Below, piece after piece: positions 12,312 through 22,104 of a stretch of 64,000 bases of DNA. Below the pieces are notes generated by a model. That model saw nothing but the letters and a program-made list of their open reading frames with translations. It ran no database searches and had not been told where the DNA came from. How positions within the stretch are numbered: position 1 is the stretch's first letter; every line of letters starts with the position of its first letter. The position numbers were made by a program, and so were the translations under genes. The stretch comes from Macrobrachium rosenbergii (taxonomy: Eukaryota; Arthropoda; Malacostraca; Decapoda; Palaemonidae). The stretch lies in NCBI RefSeq assembly GCF_040412425.1, contig NC_089753.1, positions 43,657,913 through 43,721,912 of the forward strand. The letters run 5' to 3'.

Positions 12312-14352
12312 CTAGCGATGGATTGAGCCGCTTTCTTGAAAATCCTTTGCTTCTGAGTAGGCGTTCGATAGTCTGAACGCAGTTAGCCGCAGACTTGACA
12401 GGTTTTCGTGAAATCTCCTGAAGTGGGGCTGTCTGAGTAAATCTACTCTGTTTGGAAGGCTCCTCGGGAAGTCGATCAAGAGATCCATGAGAACTGGGAA
12501 CCAATCCCTGGAAGGCCAGAAGGGGGCTATCAAAGTCATCCTGGTGTTGGAGTGGTGCTGAAATTTCCTCAACACCGCACCTAACATCTTGAACGCGGGA
12601 AGGCGTAAAGGTCCAGACCCGACCAATTCAGTAGCATTGCGTCCGTCTGGAAGGCTGCTTGGTCCGGGACAGGAGAGCAGAAGATTGGGAGCCTGTTCGA
12701 TTTGTTCGTCATGAACAGGTCTACCAGAGGTTGACCCCAAAGTCTCCACAGCGACTTGCACACTTCTTCGTGCAAAATCCACTCTGTGGACAGAACCTGG
12801 TGCTTCCTGCTCAAGGAGTCCGCTCTCACGTTGAGGGCTCCCTGAATGAATCTTGTTAGGAGCAGAATCTTGTGCTTCTCTGCCCACAAAAGGAGGTCTC
12901 TTGCTACCTCGCTGAGGAGTAAGAATGAGTGCCCCTGTTTTTTTATGTAAGACAACGCTGTGGTGCTGTCTGAATGAACCAGAACTGTTTGTCCCTGTGC
13001 ACGAATGGTAGGAAGTGTACGAGACTCAGGTGGATTGCTTTCAACTCCTCCTTGTTGATGTGCCATTCTTTTTCTGTCGCATTCCACAAACCTGAAATTT
13101 CTTTTACACCCAACGTCGCTCCCCATCCTACTTCTGACGAGTCTGCAAACAGTTAGTGGTTGGGTTCGACGGAAATAGAGAGAGACCTTTCTCTAATTTT
13201 TTTCTTGATCTAACCACCACCTTAGATCTTCCTTGATAAGGTCCGAGATTGGAAAGGAGAAGGAGTCTGGAAGCGTTTTCCTGTTCCATTGCTCCCTGAG
13301 GTAGAATTGAAGGGGCCTCATGTGAAGTCTCCCCAGGAGACAAACTTTTCTATTGACGCCAGAGTTCCCAGGAGGCTCATCCAAGCTTTTTGCGGAACAG
13401 GTATCCATATCCAGAAAGTTCTGGACTTTTGCGAGACAGTCCGAGATTCTTTGATCTGACGGAAAAGCCAGAAAGGAACTGTTTCCAGTCTCATTCCTAA
13501 ATAGATCCTGGATTGTGAGGGAGATAGGTGAGACTTCTTCCAATTGATTAGAAGTCCTAGCTTCTGTGTCAAGTCGAGAGTTACTTGCAAATCCTCCAAG
13601 CACTGAGGCTGAGACTGGGAAGCGAAGGAGCCAATCGTCGAGATAGAGAGATCTTTATTCCTCTGAGATGAAGAGCTTTGGCAACAGTGGACATAACTCT
13701 TGTGAATACTTGAGGGCTGTGGACAGACCCGAAGCACAGAGTCCTGAACTGATAAGTCTTCTCCTGGAAAACGGCGAAGAAACTTCCTGGGCGCGGGATG
13801 GATCGGAATGTGAAAGTAAGCGTCCTGCAGATCTATTGAGACCATCCAATCCCGGACGAAGAAGAGAATTGAGGGCGGATTGCGTCGTCTCCATCGAGAA
13901 ACTGGTTTTCTCCACGAAAAGGTTGAGAGAACTCACGTCCAGGACTGGTCTCCAGCCGCCTGAGGCCTTTGGAACAAGAAAAAGGCGGTTGTAAAAGCCT
14001 GGAGAGTTGACTTCTTCCACGATCTCTATCGCTCCTTTTAAAAGCATGGAGTCTACTTCCGCACTCAGAACCGAGCATTTTTCTAAGTTGCTGGAATATG
14101 CTGTCAAAGCTAAAGGTTCTGTTGCAAGAGGGGGCCTCTTGAGGAAGGGGATAGAATATCCTTCCTTTAGCACGGACGTGGTCCACTGGTCGCTCCGATC
14201 TCCTCCCAAATTTGCCAGAACTGCTGAAGTCTGGCTCCGACTAGTGCATGGAGGACATGCAGATCACTTTTACTTGAGGGTTTGATAGTCTTGGAGACAA
14301 ATCTTGCTTTGCCCCGAAACTTGAGATACTGTACGGGTGAGGGGCCTGCCAC
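12312..14352 (-). pseudogene. DIRS A reverse transcriptase/RNase H polyprotein (frameshifted)
   Basis: In sense order the frames show: GAIEIVEEVNSPGFYNRLFL and GGWRPVLDVSSLNLFV (14035-13915, fingers); VSIDLQDAYFHIPIHP (palm); YLDDWLLRF at about 13631-13655 (catalytic YLDD); NWKKSHLSPSQ..YLGM (thumb/connection); MRPLQFYL; and RNase H VLVHSDSTTALSYIKKQG with GALNVRADSLSR. A conserved tail follows, PLVDLFMTNKSNRLPIFCSPVPDQ. At least three frame changes occur (near 13850, 13650 and 13200). In active relatives this enzyme copies the element RNA into DNA. Confidence 0.85.
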
Positions 14353-14830
14353 GAAAGGGCCTATCTTGATTAACTAGAGGACGAGTTTGCGCTGGCAGAG
14401 AAGGTTGAGGAGCTTTTGGTTTCAGTGGATTGCGCCAAAAGGTCCTGTGTGGACTTCTGAGTAAGGGATTTGACACTTGGCCACAAGTTCTTGAGGGAAA
14501 AGGTACTTCTTATCCAGAGGTGCGAAAAGAAGAGCCGATCTTTGAGTCCTAGAAACTCCACGGCGACAAAAGAGCACCAAAGTTGTCGCTTCTTAAGAAC
14601 TCCTAACGTGAAGATGGAGGCTAACTCAGGCGCACCGTCACGAATCCCTTTATCTAAGCAGGACATAACAGAAGAGAAATCATCGAAATGCGCCGGAAAG
14701 ACCAAAAGACTTTACCTTCCTACCCAAAGCGCCAATAGTCCAGTCCATAAAACTGATGACTTCCAAAACTCTGAAAACGTTCTTCAAAAGGTGGTCCAAC
14801 TCTGAAGGAGAGAAGAAAATCCGAGCGAGT

Positions 14831-16821
14831 TCATCGCAGAACGACGAGTAGAGTCAACGAGACTGGAGAAGTCTCCCTGAGAGGAGGCAGAAGCTCCCAG
14901 AGAGAAAACTTCCCCAGTGTCGTAGCAAGCCTTCGTCTTAGTAGAAAGCTTGGAAGGAGGGAAGCAGAAAGTGGTTTTCCCTGATCACGTTTGTCTTCCA
15001 ACCAGGAGTTCATTTTCTTTAATGCCTTTTTGGCTGAAATAGAAAGCACTAACTTCATAAAGGAAGAGGTAGGAGGCTTGAGTCTCTTGCGTGCTGAGAG
15101 AGAGGAAGCGGAGCCGCAGGTGTAAAATCCTCAGGAAAATTATCAATAAAGAAGCGAAGAAGCTTCTTATAATCCGAGCGAGAGGAGTCTGGTTCGTCTA
15201 CAGGAAACTCTTCCACAACTTCTTCCTCAGACGAAATAGGAGAAAAACCTTCCGCTTGCACATACACATCTTGTGAAGGAGGAGTAGGAGCCTGAATAAG
15301 AGCTTGAGGAGGAGCCTGAGCCTGAGTAGGCGCCACAAGAGGAGCCTGAGCCTGAGTAGGCGCCACAAGAGGAGCCTGAGCCTGAGTAGGCGCCACAAGA
15401 GGAGCCTTAACTGGCGCCACAAGAGGAGCCTGAACTGGCGCCACAAGAGGAGCCTGAACTGGCGCCACAAAAGGAGCCTGGGATGGCGCCTCACCTGGCG
15501 CTACCTGAGGCGCTTGAGCCTGAGAGAGCGCTAAATCTTGAGGGAGCGCCTGAGCCTGACTAGGCGTACGAGCCTGATCCTGAACCAAAGGAGGATCAAG
15601 AGACACAGATCGAGGAGGAGCTTTCGTACTGGGCGCTCCGAGAGCTCGAGACGAAGGAGGAGGCATCAAATACACTTCAGAAGGCTTAGCTGGAGAAGAA
15701 CCAGGCCTTCCGAGCCCGCCAAGAATGCTTCCAATTTTCTTGTGCATCGCTCGAAGAAAGTCATGAGTAGACGAGGATCCAACTGGGGAACGATGATCAG
15801 TAGAGCCAGGATCGTGATGAGGAAGAGGCGCAGAAGCCACAATAGGCTTACATGAAACCAAAGGAGAAACACCGGGAACGCTGGGCAACACCGAATGGGA
15901 AGTCTTATACCTCTTGCGCACATGAGCCTTGCGCCTGGGAGAAGACTCTTCTGACGACGAAAATCTCTCCGGACTCTCCCAAAAACTACAGGAAGGCTGT
16001 GATAAGCGAAATGGCTTCTTCTTCTGAACCGCTGAAGGCGAAAGATTCCTGGACCTCTTCAATGGTCTAGACTCGTCGGAAATCTCCAGCCTCTGCGAGG
16101 TAATCACTGGAGCTTGAAGAAAGACACTTCCTTGAGTCGCCTTTCCAACGGCGCTCTGAAACAGCCTGGGAAACAACAGGACTGTTCGAGGGGCGGCTGC
16201 TCGTGAGCAGACCCCACTCGCCTCCCTTGGACTTTCAGCATGTCTTCTCCCAGGAGCAGGGAGCTTGACAGAGGCTTAGGTCTAGGAGAACGAGTAGGCC
16301 GAGCAACCACCTCCTCCACCACACTAACACTTTGCACTGCACTTAAATTATTCACAATATTTTGGAAAGAATCCATACGCTCATGAAGGATTTCACATTA
16401 ACGCCAATATCCTCCATGGCGCCCACAATAAGGTTAAATCTGGCGTCCATCTGGACTTGATACTCAGACACGGTAACGGGTTCAGGGATATCAGAGTCAG
16501 GAATAGGAATATTAGTAGCCACGGGGATATTAATAGAAGTTTCCTGCATAGCTAAGGGAGATTCGGTTTCTGAGAGAGAGAAGAAGAACTTCTAGCTAAA
16601 GCTTTCCTGGCTCTATCTTTCTCAAGCTTCTTTACATACTTAGATAGAGCCTTCCAATCTTTTTCAGTCATACTGACACATTCATCACACTTCCTCTCAT
16701 ATGAACATTCCTGACCTCTACAAGCCACACAAATTGAATGAGGATCAAGACTAGCCTTGACCAACCTCGTCTTACAGCCTTTGCTGCAAACCCTAAAGGT
16801 ATAAGACCCAGAATCTGACAT
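14831..16821 (-). pseudogene. DIRS A gag-like protein (frameshifted)
   Basis: It starts at 16821 with MSDSGSYTFRVCSKGCKT and a Cys-rich segment (C-x3-C, then H-x3-C-x2-C-x4-C-x5-C-x2-C), followed by a charged helix WKALSKYVKKLEKDRARKAL. The reading changes frame around 16560, 16370 and 16110. The longest frame (15055-16176) is Ser/Pro-rich with an RKAHVRKRYKTS basic patch, then a tandem QAPLVAPTQA decapeptide-like array, then acidic EEEVVEEFPVDEPD. It is probably a nucleic-acid-binding structural protein, by analogy with other DIRS first ORFs. Confidence 0.75.
15298..15500 (-). repeat. 30-bp tandem repeats inside DIRS A gag
   Basis: A 30-bp unit containing GAGCCTGAGTAGGCGCCACA repeats three times, then shorter GGAGCCTGAACTGGCGCCAC variants follow. 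In the sense frame they encode Gln-Ala-Gln-Ala-Pro-Leu-Val-Ala-Pro-Thr and related heptads. The frame is kept across units, so the array was expanded while coding. Confidence 0.9.
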
Positions 16822-16964
16822 AATTATCGGAAAACCTGACTAAATAGGTGACAAAAATAACTGGCAAAGCCGCAAACCAACAAAGAGTACTTCACCAAGT
16901 GAAAACAGCTCGATGTAGGCAGATACAATGAAATTTCGCTCGAGTACCGACAACAATGTCGCCG

Positions 16965-17140
16965 GCGTGACGGCAAAATTATTCTGAAGCATGTTGGAAT
17001 AGTTCCTAGTACCCCGACAGAGGGCAGGTAAGGGCGATCACCTGATATTCGGACTGGCGCTGCCGCGCGTTTTGAAATTTTGCCGTGACGTCAAGACTAA
17101 AGCGTATATGTAACTAACAGGTAAGTTGTATGTGTTAAAA
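16965..17140. repeat. Right inverted terminal repeat of DIRS A (5' end in sense orientation)
   Basis: This is the inverted copy of 10610-10780 with few mismatches, for example ACTGGCGCTGCCGCGCG against CGCGCGGCAGCGCCAGT. It ends ATGTAACTAACAGGTAAG then TTGTATGTGTTAAAA. Confidence 0.85.
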
Positions 17141-17983
17141 CAAGAATTGTTTATGCAAGGAATTGGTGGCATCTGGCATCCATCATGCAGATGAGATGGG
17201 AAGCAGGTAGCGACCTTATTTCAACCCTGTGACGTCTTAGTTTTCCTCCAGCCCATGGTTAACTGAAAGAGGGGTGGCTAGAGGTTGGCAGTAAATGTTA
17301 AGACTGCAGGTTTGTTAGCTATGAGAAATACAAATTACTTACATCTGTCATTTGTTCATACGCAGAACAGACCTGGGTCTTAACATTAGGATAGACTCAC
17401 TCTTGGTGGGAGGTAAGAGAATCCAGTCATACTTCCTGAATAAGATAATTCAAAGGAAGGAGAAGCCTCTGATCTGTTAGAAATATGAGTATCCAACAGT
17501 CAGACTACTGGGATAAGACCAATGAAGAAATTCACTGCATTAGAGGAAGTTAAAGAGCTATATCTGTTCAGATAACAAACTAAGGTAGCCACGTATACGT
17601 GTTCGTCATCATTCCTCTCTCTCCTTGCTAAAGAGAGGAAGGGTTTACTACTGCTAGGCACATTCGTGTAGAATAAAAACAATCTTACAGCAAGGCTACT
17701 TCACTCAGCTCTATCTGGCCCATTCCAGCGTATAATGGAACCATCTTCTTACCGCCCGTAGGCAGAGAAGAAAGGAAAATGCGGAAAGGGAAAGAGACCA
17801 GTCATCTCAATCATCCTCATTTTCATACCATCGTCTTACGCAAGATACAAAACTGTCCCGCTAAGGGCACTGGATGAGCTATACAACTTGTTGAGCAGCC
17901 AAGACCAGACCAAAAGGAAAAGTGTCCAAGGACCTGAGGGCAATGTTCCTCAGGTAGAAGGAAGTGAACATAGTCTGGCAGAG

Positions 17984-18765
17984 TTAAGAACCAACATTCA
18001 AAATTCTATAAAGAGATAAGTTCTTGGATGCCAAGGAGGCGCTCAGTCCTCTAATGTCATGTGCTCTTGCATGCACAGTATTGGCAGTAGAAAATGACGA
18101 TGAGGAGTGAGGAGTAGGCATGCCTAACAGCAGTGCTCTGAAGGGGAAAAGGAGCAATTCATCTGGATTGTCGTTAACAAAATCCCTAAGTGAAGGGATG
18201 GAAAAGGAGGTAAACCTGTCATCATGAACCGAGGGGTTTTGAGTCTTAGCCACGAATTCCGGGACAAATTCGAACGCTAGTGACTTCCAACCCCCTGGTA
18301 TGTTTAACATCAAAAGCTAGGCCATGGAGTTTGCCCACTCTCTTTGAAGAAGCCAAGGCTAGAAGGAAAGCTTTCTCGCGGGTCAAGTTCCTGTCCAATG
18401 ACCAACGCAGTGGTTTGTATGGGGCTCAAGTGAGACTACTTAGCACCAGAGTCAGGTCCCAGGTAGGAGATTTCAGTTCTCTATGAGAACAAGACCATTC
18501 AAAACTTTTGAGCAGCATAAGAGATTTCCCAAGATGAAGTTAGGTCCATGTCTTTCAAATGAAGAACCAATCCCATGGCAGGCCTGTAACCCTTAATAGC
18601 AGAAACAGAAAGGTGTTTTTCTGTTCTGAGGAACATCAGAAAACCAGCTATCTGCTGAATAGAGTTTCCAAGTGGAGAGAAACCCTGCCAATGACACCAA
18701 TCACAGTAGATGGCCCATTTCCCCTGATACACAGTTGAAAAAGATCTTCTGAGGTAACCAGACAC
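17984..18765 (-). pseudogene. DIRS C tyrosine recombinase remnant
   Basis: Two minus-strand readings give most of a YR. Frame 18499-18765: VYQGKWAIYCDWC, IAGFLMFLRTEKHLSVSAIKGY. Frame 17984-18313: SLAFEFVPEFVAKTQNPS, FSIPSLRDF, HARAHDIRGLSASLASKN with the H-x-x-R box. The middle (18314-18498) with the first Arg lies in other frames. It resembles D's recombinase more than A's or F's, for example the shared EFVAKTxNPS. Confidence 0.75.
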
Positions 18766-18851
18766 CTGTGTCGCTGATCTGCGAGAAAAGCCTTTCGCTC
18801 ACAGGAGATAATGGATAGTCTCCAAGATAGGGATGTTACTAATTGATGGTA

Positions 18852-19395
18852 TCATTCTAATGAGGTTGACAGAGAAGACTGTGCCAAGGGGGTACTTCTC
18901 TCAGGACCACTGAGAGCAGAGTTAGAAGGCCTGGAAACCATTCTGCTTGAGGCCATAAAGGAGTTACAAGGGTCATCCTGAGATTCTGGGAAACCATGAC
19001 TTTGTTCAGGACATAACATGTCAGGCAAAAGGGGGGAAAGGCGTAGATGTCCAGGTTGTCCCAAGGAAGTTTGAAGTGTGTCCTTTGCCATGGCAAAGAG
19101 ATCTGGAACTACTGTACAGAACAATAGACCTCTAGCTTCCTGTTGATTGATTATGAAATTTGGGTCATGAAGACCAAGCGCTAGAACCCATCAGGATTAT
19201 TCAGTGCAGCGATGAAGATGAAATATATAAATTAATGATGTGACAGATAATGAAAAGGTGAATGATAACATACTGTACTAGTAAAATTCAGTGTTGAACC
19301 TTGTCATGAAGAGGTCTACCATTGGTCTCCCAAACAGATGAAAAAGCCTGTCTGCCACCTTCTGATGCAGAGACCACTCCGTCCCTAGAACCTGT
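18852..19395 (-). pseudogene. DIRS C post-RNase H segment, truncated by deletion
   Basis: The sense reading begins TEWSLHQKVADRLFHLFGRP then MVDLFMTRFNTE (19395-19290), continues as LDIYAFPPF and RMTLVTPLWPQAEWFPGLL (19040-18880), and leads into the recombinase. Upstream of 19395 the sequence jumps directly to the right terminal repeat, so RT, RNase H core and gag were deleted. Confidence 0.7.
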
Positions 19396-19453
19396 CCGGC
19401 GCCAGATGATTTATCCCAATGTTAAGACCCAGGTTTGTTCTGCATATAAACAA

Positions 19454-20186
19454 ACTATTTCTCCCTTGTAAAAGTTATGCACTTATCTCAGTTTATAATG
19501 TACATTCTGCCATAACACATAATAGTGTTCTTTTATATTTTTACCTTGATGTAACAGCAAATTACCAAGAATTTTTATGGTAATGTTACACAAGTTGCAT
19601 CACCTTGAGCTTGCATGCAGTTGCAATTGTACCACCAACCGTAGGCTAAGAAGTGTGGTATTCTTCCATACCTTTTTGAATATGTCAATTCTTGAGTTAA
19701 ATTCCACCTAAGTTATGCATGTAAAGCCAGGCTAACTGTACAGTGTGACAGGTAAGTTAGGCATGAGTACAGTACAGCCTAGACTAAGGACTGCATGCTG
19801 TTTGGCACAAGACTGCCGTCCTAAATGAACTTTTTGTATTACAGGGAACCACCATAGGGTACCAGTAAAAGTACCAGTTTAGGAACCAGTTCTAACAATT
19901 ATGGAAGGAATCCACGAGAAATAAGTTGTTTACACCATGTCTCCTCCTACTAAGAAACATTAAACAAACTGCAGGAGTCAGCGTTTCCCTCAACCCTAAC
20001 CAAAAATGAAGATTCATTTGTCTCTGACATCAAATACCAGTTCAAGCTAAGAGTAGGCCTGGGTCTGTTAATTTAGGCTGGTGTGTTACACTTGTACTAG
20101 CCAATGCCAAGGTTTGAATTGTCATGTACTGTTTAGACTTGTCTGAGTTAATTGTCCTAAAATGAATGGTAGCCTCCAAATGTAAA
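19454..20186. other. Unassigned sequence between DIRS C and the D gag remnant
   Basis: There is no recognisable coding motif. It should belong to D or to another insertion between C and D, but I found no clear ends. A short inverted pair (TTAATTGTCCT near 20150, AGGACAATTGA near 20190) is present. Confidence 0.4.
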
Positions 20187-21314
20187 TCAGGACAATTGAC
20201 TTATCAAGCCACTAGTAGCAATAACAGTATTATACTGTCCTGACCGGTAAGGGGGAGAATGGGAACCAGGTCTGCTTTGGTTATCCTTTGGGTAGGACCA
20301 TTTCTGCGACGTGTCTACTGTAGACGAAAGGGTATGTATAGCCTTCTCGGTGTCTGGTGATGGAACTGGTGATGGAACTGGTGATGGGATGGGTGACATT
20401 CTTCCCCTTGGGATGGGTGACATTCTTCCCCTTTCCAAACCTCTCCCAAGGAGGTACCGGTCTGTGGGCTGCTTCTGGACCGTGAGTGAGAAGTCCTGGC
20501 TCAGTGTCAGGCTGACAGCTTTCTCCGTCCCACTCATACTTCGAGGAGATAACCTTCCATATCACGCTTCTGGAACGTGTGCAGAAAGTTTCCATGGACG
20601 GATATTGCAGCTAACAGTTCTTCCATTGCCTCTGGTGACTGCAGTCTGACGTGGTCGAGGAATGCGATTTGCTCCTTCTACAGAAGTTCCTTGTCTTGGA
20701 GGACGGATTAGGCTGCTGTCGCTTCTTATACTCCGGAGAATGTCTAAGGGGAATGTCTGATTCCGTAGGGGTAGATCTCCGTCTCCTCCGGCTGTTTGAA
20801 CGGCTCTTCCGTTCTTCTTTCGTATGCTGCCCAACAGGCTGGGACTAGCTATAGGGAGAGCCCGGTCCGATGTCTCTTGCTCGAGCTCTGTTCTCTGTCC
20901 CATGCCATCATCATCCTGAAATTCTCTCTTAAGGACTTGATACACAGATGACAACGTCAGACATGGTTTCTTCTTAGGGTCAGAGGGAGGGGGAGGAAAA
21001 ATAATCCTACCTTGTGTGACAGGTAGTGGAGATGGCGTTTGTATTGGCAGTGATGGGGTGATGGGGTGAGAGAAAGAATGAGCGAGGATGGTTCTCTGGA
21101 GACCGAAGTGGGCTTCTTCCTCTGTTTTCTTGCATATTTTTCCAACTGGGGAGCACATACCTGACCCCTTCATGAAAAACACACGGAATGAGGATCTACA
21201 GCCACAATCAACATATTTTCCACAAGGTTTGTCTTTGCCCGGACACACTGCTGTACTTTGGTCCTCCCAATCTCTTCCATGGTTATGGGAAGGACGGAAA
21301 TTCAGGTGACTCAC
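20187..21314 (-). pseudogene. DIRS D gag, N-terminal remnant
   Basis: The longest frame (20562-21314) starts MSHLNFRPSHNHGRDWEDQS. It contains a Cys-rich stretch (CPGKDKPCGKYVDCGC) and then a Ser/Pro/Lys-rich region. A second frame downstream has a short direct repeat encoding PKGKNVTHP twice and a SITSSITR repeat. Its place just inside D's right (5') terminal repeat matches gag in copies A and F, which also begin with a Cys-rich module. Frames are broken. Confidence 0.55.
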
Positions 21315-21944
21315 GGGAATGTAGCACTACGACTCGAATGCGTGGGTCCTAAAACTGTAGTTTTAACCCCAAAAACTCAGGAAAACTCTCCCAGTACACA
21401 AAAAACAACACTAACTATGTAAAGAAGAACTGGGATAGGTTTTCTTTCTCTTCTAATGCCACTGGAAGAAAGAGAGGGTTCTCTAACACTCACGTGTGGG
21501 GGGAACAAAGGCACGAGACCCAGATCAAGTGCTTACTGTACCAGCTATTTCTCCAAGAATAACAAAAGCAAACCTCACAGAACGTTACTAACAACTTTAG
21601 TACATCTCTAATATGTTTTAGTTATGATACTGAATTTTTTTCACCAAACAAAATGACTGAAAACTAAGCACTGTTTTTATGTTCAAGAACAACTCAGAGC
21701 AACTGAACAACTACGCCCTGATCTTGTGTTCAAGCACTCACATGGGGGACCCCCTTGTAACACAAGAAACGTTACTGAATTGAGGAAATCAATTCTTCAC
21801 ACATTAAAAAAATTTTAAAAAATACATACGCATCTCTTGCACTAAGAGAAAGGATAAGAAGCCCCCAAATGCAAAAAATAAGAGACAACTACACGACCAC
21901 GATGAATCCAACAGTATGTCCATATGCAAGCACGGCTGGGAAGA

Positions 21945-22104
21945 CAGTGGACAAATGGAGGCCAGCTTGGGTCAACCTAGGGGTTTCTAGGTAGCATTAG
22001 GATTTTGTTTTTGTAAAGGCAAGTCTAAAACACCCGAGCACAACGATGCACAAGGAATACTCCATATGTGAATGCGTAGGGTAGTATATGTATCAGAACA
22101 AATG
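21945..22104. repeat. Right inverted terminal repeat of DIRS D
   Basis: This is the inverted counterpart of 3239-3400, sharing GGACAAATGG, CAGCTTGGGTCA and GATTTTGTTTTTGTAAAG. It ends at ATG (22102-22104), mirrored by CAT in D's internal complementary region. Confidence 0.75.

Larger units (their letters stand above)
10590..17140 (-). mobile_element. DIRS-type retrotransposon A: near-complete but frameshifted
   Basis: Inverted terminal repeats run inward from both ends. The left reads TTACCTGTTAGTTACATATA then CGTCACGGCAAAATTTCAAAACGCG; the right is its complement at 16968-17140. The shared repeat includes TCCTAGTACCCCGACAGAGG. An internal complementary region at 10814-10906 joins inverted copies of the left and right tips. 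Gene order in the sense strand is gag, RT/RNase H, recombinase, as in DIRS1-like elements. All genes carry frameshifts. The element is inserted in the left terminal repeat of C, making it the youngest of the stack. Confidence 0.9.
10490..19453 (-). mobile_element. DIRS-like element C: internally deleted copy, itself invaded by element A
   Basis: The left tip at 10490 begins ATGACAAATTTAAATTAATT and continues GCTAACAAACCTGCAGTC. Its inverted copy appears at 17290-17336 (GACTGCAGGTTTGTTAGC), immediately followed at 17337-17391 by the inverted copy of the right tip (GCAGAACAGACCTGGGTC with 19413-19446). That pair is the internal complementary region, so the 10490 and 19453 ends belong to one element, with A inserted between its left terminus and this region. 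Only recombinase and a short post-RNase H segment remain; gag and RT are missing. Confidence 0.7.
3239..22104 (-). mobile_element. DIRS-like retrotransposon D: oldest, outermost element of a nested stack
   Basis: The left end (3239-3400) and right end (about 21945-22104) are imperfect inverted repeats. Both contain the shared blocks ACAAAAACAAAATC.TAATGC and CTAGG.TGACCCAAGCTG. An internal complementary region at 3485-3575 holds the reverse complement of the left tip (GTATGTTAGGAAAAAT) followed by that of the right tip (GCATTTGTTCTGACA), the hallmark of DIRS elements. Sense is minus. Inside, decayed recombinase, RT and gag pieces occur in the expected order, but the element is split by a Tigger-like element (4250-7706) and by DIRS copies C and A. 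Without these insertions its known parts sum to roughly 6-7 kb, typical for DIRS. No target duplication is expected for this class. Confidence 0.75.

Noticed and set aside
13668..13994. Plus-strand ORFs across the DIRS A RT
   Set aside because: They contain no motifs; the opposite strand carries DLQDAYFH and YLDDWL.
15304..15855. Plus-strand Arg-rich repeat ORFs, and a CRISPR-like look of the 30-bp repeats
   Set aside because: These are the antisense of the DIRS A gag array. Units are contiguous without spacers and keep the gag frame, so this is not a CRISPR array.
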